The notes beneath the pieces are model-generated. The model saw nothing but the letters and a program-made list of their open reading frames with translations. It made no database searches and was not told the DNA's origin. A stretch of DNA of 34,790 nt from Prevotella sp. (GTDB lineage Bacteria; Bacteroidota; Bacteroidia; Bacteroidales; Bacteroidaceae): assembly GCA_022781445.1 (NCBI GenBank), contig JALETQ010000048.1, positions 1 to 34,790 of the forward strand, given 5' to 3'. A program made the position numbers and the translations under genes. Of this stretch, positions 27,653-34,790 are shown piece after piece (position 1 is the first letter of the stretch; each line of letters begins with the position of its first letter).

Positions 27653-27762
27653 ATGACGTCATTCCTATCCGGATATGACGTCATTTTTGCCTGAATATGA
27701 CGTCATATTTGCCCGGATATGACGTCATATTTGTCGGAACATGACATCATGTTCCGACGCAT
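27653..27762. repeat. Five exact 22-bp units carrying the palindrome ATGACGTCAT
   Basis: ATGACGTCAT occurs at 27653, 27675, 27697 and 27719, and a variant ATGACATCAT at 27741, all exactly 22 bp apart. The middle copies extend to the 14-bp palindrome ATATGACGTCATAT. Spacers between copies vary, so the palindrome is the conserved part. The array lies between the 3' ends of two convergent genes (histidine kinase and DedA-type) and ends in a terminator-like hairpin. Confidence 0.9.
27733..27758. terminator. Bidirectional terminator-like palindrome ending the 22-bp array
   Basis: GTCGGAACATGA (27733-27744) and TCATGTTCCGAC (27747-27758) are exact complements separated only by CA. It sits between convergent genes, 5 nt from the stop of the minus-strand DedA-type gene, so it could end transcription from both sides. 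Confidence 0.6.
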
Positions 27763-27763
27763 C

Positions 27764-28216
27764 TCAGATAAACAGGCTCGTGCCATACATCAGCAACAGA
27801 TATCTCAGCACTTTGCCGATGGCTACACTGATACTTGTGATGACGATATTGGCGCGCATGAAACCTAATGCCACGGAGATGGCTTCGCCGATGAACGGCA
27901 GGAAGGAAAAGAATCCCATCCATGCACCTCTTTTACCCATGAACCGTTGGGCCTTGTCGATCGATTCCCGGCTGACATGAAGATATTTGTACACCCATTC
28001 GACCTTGCCCAGCCTGCCAATGCCATAATTCAACATGCTTCCGCCCCAGTTTCCCGTTGAAGCCGCCACCAACAGACAGACGGGGTTCAAGCCTGTGGCA
28101 AGCAGACCGACCAGCAGGATCTCGCTGCTTAAGGGGAAGAAACTTCCGGCAATGAACGCCGAGACGAACATTCCCCAATATCCGTAATCCATTAAGTAAG
28201 GTATCAAAGTGTCCAT
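27764..28216 (-). CDS. DedA/VTT-type (YqaA-like) inner-membrane protein
   Basis: The minus-strand ATG at 28216 gives 150 residues (MDTLIPYLMDYGYWGMFVSA). It has about four membrane segments and the family pattern: a re-entrant FPLSSEILLVGLLATGLNP, then GNWGGSMLNYGIGRLG, where the family has a small-residue-rich GxxxGxxxxYxxGR. These proteins belong to the SNARE-associated/VTT group linked to lipid scrambling and membrane homeostasis; the short form resembles YqaA. The frame is open further upstream, but this start overlaps the end of the upstream gene by 13 nt (ATGGACACTTTGA), which indicates translational coupling. It is the last gene of the minus-strand operon. Confidence 0.85.
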   Translation of the reverse strand: MDTLIPYLMDYGYWGMFVSAFIAGSFFPLSSEILLVGLLATGLNPVCLLVAASTGNWGGSMLNYGIGRLGKVEWVYKYLHVSRESIDKAQRFMGKRGAWMGFFSFLPFIGEAISVALGFMRANIVITSISVAIGKVLRYLLLMYGTSLFI

Positions 28217-29133
28217 AATTGAAAGCCTATCAGCGTGAATGTGATCAATATGATGGCAAGGAAAGCCAAATTGGTGAAACGGGTATTGGTAAGAGTGACG
28301 AAGTGGGCGATGAAAGGTGCCGTGTTGACGATGACGAGAGGGATGAGACAATCGGAACGGGCGGGCTGAATGACGAGCAATGCCCACAACAAAAGGTTCA
28401 TCGTGGCAAACACCTGATACAACAGCCTGGTGCGCAGCTTGTCCATGTACTTCTTCCGATAGAAGTGAATGCCACCGACGGCGAACAGCAAAAACAGATA
28501 TACCGTAATGATACGTTGCCGTAACGACAGCAGGTCATAATCAAAGAAAGCGCCGGCCGGGAGAATGCCGGAGAAGTGTTCAGTCAACAGACGGAAATCA
28601 GATTGATAGAACAGCCAAACCGCTCCGAACCAATAAGGTGTCAGCAACCCCAACAAGGAGGCAGTCCAAGTGCGGAAGTGAAATATACGGAGGCTGAACG
28701 CCATCATCATCCAGACGAAAGGAACGACAAAGAGAATCTGGACATAAAAGCCGGAGATGACGCCAAGACAAAGAAAGGCGAAATAGACACGCCTGATGGA
28801 CTGGATGCTGTAGTATGCTCCGAACATGGCCGTGTAGAAAGCCACCAGACAGAGTTGTACCAAGCCATAAGAATAGTCCGGATACAGAAAGCTGCCGATG
28901 ATCGACAGCAAGAGAAACGATGATGATATGCTACGGCTGTAGATGCGGATCAAGGCATGGGTCTTGTTCAACTCGGACATGAGGAAAACGGAAACCGCCA
29001 AGAACGGCAACTGCTTCCAGGCCTGGCTGCCCGCCAACCCCGCTACCCCGAATATGAGGAGAGCCAGAAATGAGGTCATTGGCAACAACAATCTGTTCCC
29101 GGCGATTCTGTTCTGTATTCTTTTTACTGCCAT
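28204..29133 (-). CDS. Multi-pass membrane protein of unknown function
   Basis: The protein has 309 residues from the ATG at 29133 (MAVKRIQNRIAGNR); an ATG at 29154 adds seven residues. Eight to ten membrane segments cover nearly the whole length with short loops (for example RIYSRSIS, FHFRTWT, YRKKYMDKLRTR). No transporter or glycosyltransferase motif is recognised. The topology is reminiscent of small polytopic proteins found beside cell-envelope genes. It lies between purD and the DedA-type gene; the latter overlaps its stop by 13 nt. A GC-rich hairpin (29156-29173) sits between it and purD. Confidence 0.75.
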   Translation of the reverse strand: MAVKRIQNRIAGNRLLLPMTSFLALLIFGVAGLAGSQAWKQLPFLAVSVFLMSELNKTHALIRIYSRSISSSFLLLSIIGSFLYPDYSYGLVQLCLVAFYTAMFGAYYSIQSIRRVYFAFLCLGVISGFYVQILFVVPFVWMMMAFSLRIFHFRTWTASLLGLLTPYWFGAVWLFYQSDFRLLTEHFSGILPAGAFFDYDLLSLRQRIITVYLFLLFAVGGIHFYRKKYMDKLRTRLLYQVFATMNLLLWALLVIQPARSDCLIPLVIVNTAPFIAHFVTLTNTRFTNLAFLAIILITFTLIGFQLWTL

Positions 29134-29155
29134 ACGGTTATTTGTCGATAACATT

Positions 29156-29173
29156 CCGGGCCGTAATGCCCGG
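29156..29173 (-). terminator. GC-rich hairpin between purD and the membrane gene
   Basis: CCGGGC (29156-29161) pairs with GCCCGG (29168-29173) around CGTAAT. It falls in the 74-nt gap after purD. There is no T-run on the minus strand, so it may weaken rather than stop read-through. Confidence 0.4.
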
Positions 29174-29207
29174 CGATGTCGAAAATCAGACGGTACCCGG
29201 ATAGTGA

Positions 29208-30476
29208 CTAGAGATCCGATCCGATGTCCCTACGGAAATACTTGTCCTTGAAATCAATGTTCTCTGCCTGCCGGAAGCTCTTCCCGGAAGCCTCTCCGAT
29301 GCTCTCTCCGTAACTGCAGACGGCAAGCACCCTGCCGCCCGAGGTCACGATCTTTCCGCCAACCCTCGACGTACCGCTATGGAAGATGACGGAATCGGCA
29401 GCCGGTTCCAACCCCGATATGGGATAGCCTTTCTCGTATGCCTGCGGATAACCGCCGCTTACCAGCATGACACAGACAGCCGTCCGCGGGTCGAACTCAA
29501 CGTCATATCGGTCCAAGTCTCCGTTGGCAACACCTTCGAAGAGATCAACGATATCCGTCTTCAGCCGGAGCATCACACTCTCGGTTTCGGGGTCACCCAT
29601 TCTACAGTTATATTCGATGACCATCGGATTGCCCTCCACATTGATGAGTCCGAAGAAAATAAATCCCTTGTAATCGATGCGCTCCTCCCTCAATCCTTCG
29701 ATGGTGGGAATGATGATGCGCTTTTCGACCTTCTCCATCCACTCTTTGCCGGCAAAGGCAACCGGACTTACGCTGCCCATACCGCCGGTGTTGAGACCGG
29801 TATCGTGCTCGCCGACACGTTTGTAGTCCTTGGCTTCGGGCAAGATTCGGTAATGTTCGCCGTCGGTCAGCACAAAAACGGAACATTCCACACCTGTAAG
29901 AAACTCCTCTATGACAACTCTGGCAGAAGCACTTCCGAACATACCTCCCAACATGGCTTTAAGCTCTTGTCGCGCTTCTTCGAGTGTCGGCAAGATGATT
30001 ACGCCCTTACCGGCACACAGCCCGTCGGCCTTGAGGACGTAGGGCGGCCGGAGGGTCGACAGGAAAGCAAGGCCGTCCTCCAAATGCGAAGCATCAACGG
30101 TCATGTATCGGGCCGTCGGAATGTCGTGACGCTGCATGAAAGCTTTTGCAAAATCCTTGCTTCCTTCGAGAACGGCACCGGCTTTGGACGGTCCGATGAC
30201 GGCAATATCCTTCGTGCGTGCATCGCTTTTGAAGTCATCACAGATGCCGTTCACCAACGGGTCTTCGGGCCCGACGACCACCATATCAATACGATTGGCA
30301 ATGACAAAATCCTTCAGTGCATCGAAGTCATTCACGCCGATGGCAACATTTTCTGCCACTTCGGATATGCCGGGATTGCCCGGAGCGACATACAGTTTTT
30401 CTACTTTGGAGCTTTGTGCAATCTTCCATGCCAAAGCATGTTCGCGACCACCGCTGCCTAACAATAATATCTTCAT
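29208..30476 (-). CDS. purD: Phosphoribosylamine-glycine ligase
   Basis: Joins 5-phosphoribosylamine and glycine with ATP, the second step of de novo purine synthesis. The 422-residue protein begins [20 protein letters not shown], the standard PurD start, and has [21 protein letters not shown], the ATP-grasp segment [26 protein letters not shown] and [12 protein letters not shown]. All are typical and intact. It starts 6 nt after the stop of the peptidase gene, so it is read as part of the minus-strand operon. No other purine gene is present in the window. Confidence 0.97.
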   Translation of the reverse strand: MKILLLGSGGREHALAWKIAQSSKVEKLYVAPGNPGISEVAENVAIGVNDFDALKDFVIANRIDMVVVGPEDPLVNGICDDFKSDARTKDIAVIGPSKAGAVLEGSKDFAKAFMQRHDIPTARYMTVDASHLEDGLAFLSTLRPPYVLKADGLCAGKGVIILPTLEEARQELKAMLGGMFGSASARVVIEEFLTGVECSVFVLTDGEHYRILPEAKDYKRVGEHDTGLNTGGMGSVSPVAFAGKEWMEKVEKRIIIPTIEGLREERIDYKGFIFFGLINVEGNPMVIEYNCRMGDPETESVMLRLKTDIVDLFEGVANGDLDRYDVEFDPRTAVCVMLVSGGYPQAYEKGYPISGLEPAADSVIFHSGTSRVGGKIVTSGGRVLAVCSYGESIGEASGKSFRQAENIDFKDKYFRRDIGSDL

Positions 30477-30482
30477 GGGGCT

Positions 30483-32621
30483 TTACTTCAGATAATCTTC
30501 AAAATATTGGGTAATCCGTTCGTGCAAATGGGTGCTTTGATGCCCTCGCATGTTGTGACCTTCACCCGGATAGACATAGAAATCGGGCTGTGTACCTACG
30601 ATGTTACATTCGTGGAGGAACTGAAGACAATGCTGGGGAACGACAGTCGGGTCGTTCATGCCTTGGATGATTTGCAACTTGCCTTTCAGGTTCTTTGCTT
30701 TCTTGATCAACGAAGCCTTTTCATATCCTTCGGGATTTGACAGAGGAGTGTCCATATAGCGTTCGCCATACATCACCTCATACCATTTCCAGTCGATGAC
30801 CGGCCCGCCGGCAACACCCACTTTGAACACGTCGGGATAGTTCGTCATGAGCGAAACGGTCATGAAGCCACCGAAGCTCCATCCGTGAACGCCTATCCTG
30901 TCGGCATCGACGTAGGGCAGTGATTTCAAGAACTCCACCCCTTTCATCTGGTCTTGCATTTCGACCTGTCCGAGCTGCCTGAAAGTGGCTTGCTCGAAAG
31001 CTGTGCCTCTGTTTTCGCTTCCGCGGTTGTCGAGGATGAAAAGCAGATAACCCTTTTGTGCCATATAGGTTTCCCAGCCGCGGCTGCCATAATTCCAGCG
31101 CGCATCCACGTTATGGGCATGGGGGCCGCCGTAGACATAAACAACGGTGGGATATTTCCTTGAAGCGTCGAAGTCGACAGGCTTGACCATCCGGTAGTAC
31201 AGGTCGGTCACTCCGTCGGCGGCCTTGATGGTGCCACACGAGAATTCGGGAACCTTATAACCAGCCCACGGATTGGGCGACACGAACAATTCTTTGGCTT
31301 TGGCCGAGCAATTATCGATTACTCCGATCTTGCGCGGCACATCGGGTTCGCTGAACATATCAAGGCTCCATGAACCCGACTTGGACAGCATGGCCTCGTG
31401 ATAACCCTTTCCGTTGTCCAGACGGGTCATCTTGCCATTATTGACCTGCACTTCAAAGATGTTCTTCTGAATGGGCGATACCATATTCGAGAGGAACACC
31501 AGCGATTTGTTCTTTTCGTTGAATCCGAGCATTTCGATGACCACCCATTCCCCTTTGGTCAACTGCTTGAGTTGTCTGCCATCCTTGTTGAAAAGATAAA
31601 GGTGGTTATATCCGTCTTTCTGACTCTGCATGACGAACTTGGAATCATCCCAAGGCAGGAAGGCGATCGGGTTTTGAGGCTCGACGTATTTCGGATGCTG
31701 TTCGCGATAAAGCTCGGCAGTCTTCTTGCCCGTCACGGCATCATAGCTCACCAGCCGGCAATCGTTCTGGTCGCGGTTGAGTTCGAACATATAGACGGTC
31801 TTTGAATCGGGGCTCCAGGCAACATTGGTGAAATAGCGGTCGGTGGGGTCACCGGCCTGTAGGTAAACCGTCTTTTGCGTAACGAGGTCGTACACGCCTA
31901 CCGTTACCCGATGACTGGTTTCGCCCGCCATGGGATATTTGTCAGGTTCAAGCGTGGCAATGCGGGTATCGATGTTCACTTGCGGATAATCGGCAACCAT
32001 CGACTGATCCATGCGATAGAAAGCGAGCTTGAGTCCGTCGGGGCTCCAGAATGTTCCTTTGTGGATGCCGAACTCGTCACGATGAACACTTTGTCCGTAA
32101 ACGATTTCCCGGCTTCCGTCGGTGGTCAGCTGTCTGATTCTGTCTTGGTATTCGACATAGAGGTTGTGGTCTTTCAGCCACACCGCAGCCTGTGAGGCGC
32201 TGCACCATTCAAGTTCCCTGTCATGGTCACCGGCATGTCCGCCGGCGATAACCTTGGCAGCTTTCCAGTCGATCAGGCGGGCGCCTTTGGAGCCATAGAC
32301 CCGGGCAACGGTCTTGCCGGGATAAGGGAACGACACCTGATAGAGATGATAAACACGGTTGGCGGTATCGTTGATGCACGCATTGATTTCATCGAGCGTG
32401 AAGAGCGTCGTCTCCCTGGCGTTTTTTTTGTCGACGACCGAACAGCGGTCATAGTCTGTCCGGACCAGTTCGTCGCCCCACCATTCGTAATACCGGTTTT
32501 GGGGAATCATGTTGCGGTAGTTCGTCCCCCCGAAGTTCAGGTCTTCGAGTGTAAACTGTCTGTCTTGGGCCGATGCCAATGTTGTCACAATGGATAGTAG
32601 TAATGCTAGTTTAATCTTCAT
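30483..32621 (-). CDS. Secreted S9-family peptidase, DPP-IV-like
   Basis: A 712-residue serine peptidase expected in the periplasm or at the surface, cleaving X-Pro or X-Ala dipeptides from peptide N-termini. The ATG at 32621 gives a signal peptide MKIKLALLLSIVTTLASAQD with cleavage near 18-20. The N-terminal beta-propeller (about 60-480) has DPP-IV-like segments such as FWSPDGLKLAFYRMD and VAWSPDSKTVYM. The C-terminal hydrolase carries the triad S582 (GWSFGG), D657 (GMNDPTVV) and H689 (GEGHNMRG), with spacing like human DPP4. The start overlaps the end of the methyltransferase gene by 11 nt (ATGAAGATTAA). Good for growth on peptides, common in Bacteroidales. Confidence 0.94.
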   Translation of the reverse strand: MKIKLALLLSIVTTLASAQDRQFTLEDLNFGGTNYRNMIPQNRYYEWWGDELVRTDYDRCSVVDKKNARETTLFTLDEINACINDTANRVYHLYQVSFPYPGKTVARVYGSKGARLIDWKAAKVIAGGHAGDHDRELEWCSASQAAVWLKDHNLYVEYQDRIRQLTTDGSREIVYGQSVHRDEFGIHKGTFWSPDGLKLAFYRMDQSMVADYPQVNIDTRIATLEPDKYPMAGETSHRVTVGVYDLVTQKTVYLQAGDPTDRYFTNVAWSPDSKTVYMFELNRDQNDCRLVSYDAVTGKKTAELYREQHPKYVEPQNPIAFLPWDDSKFVMQSQKDGYNHLYLFNKDGRQLKQLTKGEWVVIEMLGFNEKNKSLVFLSNMVSPIQKNIFEVQVNNGKMTRLDNGKGYHEAMLSKSGSWSLDMFSEPDVPRKIGVIDNCSAKAKELFVSPNPWAGYKVPEFSCGTIKAADGVTDLYYRMVKPVDFDASRKYPTVVYVYGGPHAHNVDARWNYGSRGWETYMAQKGYLLFILDNRGSENRGTAFEQATFRQLGQVEMQDQMKGVEFLKSLPYVDADRIGVHGWSFGGFMTVSLMTNYPDVFKVGVAGGPVIDWKWYEVMYGERYMDTPLSNPEGYEKASLIKKAKNLKGKLQIIQGMNDPTVVPQHCLQFLHECNIVGTQPDFYVYPGEGHNMRGHQSTHLHERITQYFEDYLK

Positions 32622-34053
32622 AATTGTTTCTTCTTCTGTTTTTTCCTCCCGGATAGTCCTTGAATTTCTTATTGGAATAGTCTGATCTGTCCGAATTCTG
32701 TCTGCCGCGGAACTTGTCGGCATGGTCTCTCTTTCCACGGTCTTCAAAAGCATCCGGCCTGCGGTGATGGAACTTGAAGGAGCGGATGTCCGCCGCTTCG
32801 TTTTCCTCGTCTTCCTCAAGCCGTTTCCTGAACTCACGATTCTTCTTGAAACGATGCTTTTCGGCCATGGCTTTCCTGTCTTCGTCGGTCTTCACCTGTC
32901 CGCCTTCGCCTCTGAAGACTTTCATCTTTCCGTCGAAGAGCTGATACTTGCGGAACTCGCATTCCAACGATCCGTTGTAGAGCGGAATCTTGATGGACGG
33001 CTTGAGCCCGATTTGTTCGAAGCACTCTTCATGGTAGCTCAGTATCCACGCGTCGTTGTTGACGAACTGATGCTTGAGCCGTTCGCCGATCATGCGGTAT
33101 GTGGCGAGGATGTCGGGTGCGGAGATCCGTTCGCCGTAGGGCGGATTCATGATGATGATGCTCTTTTCGGCAGGTTGCCTGAAGTTCTTGAAGTCGGCTT
33201 GCTGTACCGTGATGTCCTTGGTCAGTCCGGCTGCCTTCACGTTCAGCAGCGACTTGCCCACATTGGAATATTCGATGTCGTAGCCGTAGATGTGGTGTGC
33301 AAACTCCTTCTCGCGCGAGTCGTCGTTGTATATCCTGTCGAAGAGTTCTTTGTCGAAGTCCTGCCATTTCTCGAAGGCAAATGCTTTGCGGAACAACCCC
33401 GGGGCCATGTTTCTGGCGATGAGGGCAGCCTCGACCAGGAGCGTTCCCGAACCGCACATGGGGTCGATGAAGTCGCACTGTCCCTTCCATCCGGACATCA
33501 TGACCATGCCGGCAGCCAGGACTTCGTTCAGCGGGGCCTCGACACTTTCCTGGCGATAGCCGCGCCGGTGAAGCGATTCGCCGCTCGAGTCGAGCGACAG
33601 GGTGCACCGGTTTTCGGCGACGTGCATGTTCAGGCGTATATCGGGATTGGTGACGGAGATGTTCGGACGCTGTCCCGTTTTCTCGCGGAACTGGTCCACG
33701 ATGGCATCCTTGACTTTATAGGAAACGAATTTGGAGTGTCTGAACTCTTCCGAGAATACCACGGAATCGACCGCAAAGGTCTTCCCGTTGTCGAGATATT
33801 CGCTCCAGTCTGTTTTCCTGACGTTTTCGTAAACCTCGTCGGCAGAATCGGCCTTGAAGTGTTTGATCGGTTTCAGTATACGGATGGCGGTACGCAGATG
33901 GAAATTGGCACGATACATCATTTCCTTGTTTCCCCTGAAAGAGACCATTCTTCTGCCAATCTGCACATCATTGGCTCCCAACTCAGTAAGTTCTTGTGCC
34001 AAAACGGGTTCCAATCCCATAAACGTTTTGGCTATGAGTTCAAATTCATTCAT
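32611..34053 (-). CDS. THUMP-domain 23S rRNA methyltransferase (RlmL/YpsC-like)
   Basis: Makes N2-methylguanosine in RNA, most likely 23S rRNA as in E. coli RlmL (G2445). The ATG at 34053 (MNEFELIAKTFMGLEPVLAQEL) gives 480 residues: ferredoxin-like N-terminus, THUMP domain (about 46-155), then a Rossmann methyltransferase with the SAM motif FIDPMCGSGTLLVEAALIAR (195-214) and the catalytic NPPYGERI (303-310). The last 85 residues are a lysine/arginine/glutamate-rich tail, probably disordered and RNA-binding. There is no RlmK second domain as in E. coli. It is the first gene of the minus-strand operon, with TAAGTTTG upstream and the 22-bp array beyond. Confidence 0.92.
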   Translation of the reverse strand: MNEFELIAKTFMGLEPVLAQELTELGANDVQIGRRMVSFRGNKEMMYRANFHLRTAIRILKPIKHFKADSADEVYENVRKTDWSEYLDNGKTFAVDSVVFSEEFRHSKFVSYKVKDAIVDQFREKTGQRPNISVTNPDIRLNMHVAENRCTLSLDSSGESLHRRGYRQESVEAPLNEVLAAGMVMMSGWKGQCDFIDPMCGSGTLLVEAALIARNMAPGLFRKAFAFEKWQDFDKELFDRIYNDDSREKEFAHHIYGYDIEYSNVGKSLLNVKAAGLTKDITVQQADFKNFRQPAEKSIIIMNPPYGERISAPDILATYRMIGERLKHQFVNNDAWILSYHEECFEQIGLKPSIKIPLYNGSLECEFRKYQLFDGKMKVFRGEGGQVKTDEDRKAMAEKHRFKKNREFRKRLEEDEENEAADIRSFKFHHRRPDAFEDRGKRDHADKFRGRQNSDRSDYSNKKFKDYPGGKNRRRNNYED

Positions 34054-34079
34054 TCTCTTGTTTTTCTTGCTTGAGGGTA

Positions 34080-34087
34080 CAAACTTA
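34080..34087 (-). promoter_or_regulatory. Candidate -7 element for the minus-strand operon
   Basis: On the minus strand these bases read TAAGTTTG, matching TAnnTTTG, 26 nt before the methyltransferase ATG. No convincing TTTG is present about 20 bp upstream of it. Confidence 0.5.
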
Positions 34088-34249
34088 GACAAAAAAATCG
34101 GAATATGACCGCTCTCCGTCCAAAAATGCTTGTCCGGAGGGCATAATTTGCGGTGTCCGTCCATCTTCATGCCGGTTGGACACTGTGTCCGGGCAGGCTT
34201 TCCCGAAGAAGCCCTCGGCTGTCCCGGAAGAGGCTTACGGCCGGTTTCC

Positions 34250-34620
34250 GGAAAAGGGTTGAGGGTTTTTCGGAAAAGGGTTGAGGGTTTTTCGGAAAAG
34301 GGTCGAGGGTTTTTCGGAAAAGGGTCGAGGGTTTTCCAGGAAAGGGTCGAGGGTTTTCAGGAAAAGGGTCGAGGGTTTTCAGGAAAAGGGTCGAGGGTTT
34401 TCAGGAAAGGGTCGAGGGTTTTCAGGAAAGGGTCGAGGGTTTTCAGGAAAAGGGTCGAGGGTTTTCAGGAAAAGGGTCGAGGGTTTTCAGGAAAAGGGTC
34501 GAGGGTTTTCGGAGAAAGGGTCGAGGGTTTTCGGAAAAAGGGTCGAGGGTTTTCGTGAAAAAGGTCGAGGGTTTCCGGAAAAAGGGTCGAGGGTTTTCGG
34601 AAAAAGGGTCGAGGATTTTC
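34250..34620. repeat. Tandem array of 17 units of about 22 bp, G-rich with dyad ends
   Basis: Seventeen near-identical units run head-to-tail: twelve of 22 bp, four of 21 and one of 23. Each has GAAAA, the core GGGTCGAGGG (containing palindromic TCGA) and TTTTC, so the ends of each unit can pair. Copies at the two edges diverge (GGGTTGAGGG at the left; GTGAAAAAGG and GAGGATTTTC at the right), and the middle is most uniform, as expected for growth by slippage or unequal crossing over. Each unit holds two GGG runs, giving G-quadruplex potential on the plus strand. It begins 197 bp upstream of the rlmL-like start. Confidence 0.92.
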
Positions 34621-34695
34621 GGAAAAAGACAATTTTTGCCCCTCTCTCTCGAAAGGGTTGCCACGTCAATCCTTTGACAATCGTTTTCAGAACCT

Positions 34696-34762
34696 GCTCT
34701 TTTGTTTCCTGAAAGGGCAAGTTTTGCCTCTTGTTTCTTGCCCTTCCGTCGTGCAAAAGAGC
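34696..34762. repeat. Two nested perfect stems at the right edge
   Basis: The outer stem pairs GCTCTTTTG (34696-34704) with CAAAAGAGC (34754-34762). The inner stem pairs AAGGGCAAG (34713-34721) with CTTGCCCTT (34737-34745) around a 15-nt loop. It may be a terminator for a gene lying beyond the window or a structured RNA. No gene is supported in 34621-34790. Confidence 0.55.
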
Positions 34763-34790
34763 AAGGTTTTGACGGCGGCATGTTCACGCT

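Noticed and set aside
32722..34074. 450-codon frame antisense to the rlmL-like gene
   Set aside because: Mirrors a strongly supported gene; no motifs.
34130..34558. Repeat protein (VEGFQEKGRGFSGKGSR-type) over the 22-bp array
   Set aside because: The unit length varies between 21 and 23 bp, which breaks the frame; it is a repeat, not a gene.
34250..34620. CRISPR array
   Set aside because: Units are contiguous without unique spacers, and no cas gene is present. The same applies to the arrays at 17660 and 27653.

Overview
This window looks like a chromosomal segment of a Bacteroidales bacterium, probably Prevotellaceae-like. The reasons are Bacteroidetes-type promoters (TTTG about 20 bp upstream of TAnnTTTG, best example 3547-3578), near-absence of Shine-Dalgarno sequences, and a typical gene set: class III fructose-1,6-bisphosphatase, AddB-like nuclease, THUMP rRNA methyltransferase, S9/DPP-IV peptidase, and a PiT transporter with a long cytoplasmic tail. 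No tRNA, rRNA, CRISPR array or complete mobile element was seen. The genus is an inference; no marker gene pins it down.

Layout. 1-3.76 kb is AT-richer and gene-poor: the tail of an unidentified ORF, a 40-codon ORF, rpe, a cupin, and about 2 kb of intergenic sequence with large hairpins. 3.76-10.15 kb (+) is a close-packed run: ftsE-like ATPase, lysC, a GT2-like membrane protein, a GT4-like protein and fbp. 10.4-15.0 kb (+) has a TrmH-family RNA methyltransferase, an unknown membrane protein behind an unusually strong Shine-Dalgarno sequence, and addB-like. 15.1-17.5 kb is a PiT phosphate transporter behind an 11-bp-periodic box. 18.1-21.7 kb has a YbiT-like ABC-F ATPase, grpE and dnaJ. 22.0-25.1 kb has folC, a lipoprotein and a CDP-glycerol-type transferase. 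25.2-27.4 kb is a PhoB/PhoR-like two-component pair. 27.7-34.05 kb is a tightly coupled minus-strand operon read from the right: rlmL-like methyltransferase, DPP-IV-like peptidase, purD, a membrane protein and a DedA/YqaA-type protein.

Strongest unusual signals. (1) The phosphate transporter and the two-component system carry TTGTAACA at exactly the same distance (39 bp) from their TAnnTTTG elements, inside 11-bp-spaced repeats like known Pho boxes; this suggests a local Pho regulon. (2) Three unrelated intergenic tandem arrays (17660-17875, 27653-27762, 34250-34620) have periods of 22-24 bp, and every unit has its own dyad; in one array a stem change is compensated on the other side. (3) The ABC-F protein has lost the key residues of one composite ATP site (Walker A and the catalytic Glu of the second domain) while keeping the other. 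(4) The GT2-like and GT4-like neighbours, joined by an ATGA overlap, both lack the usual catalytic motifs.
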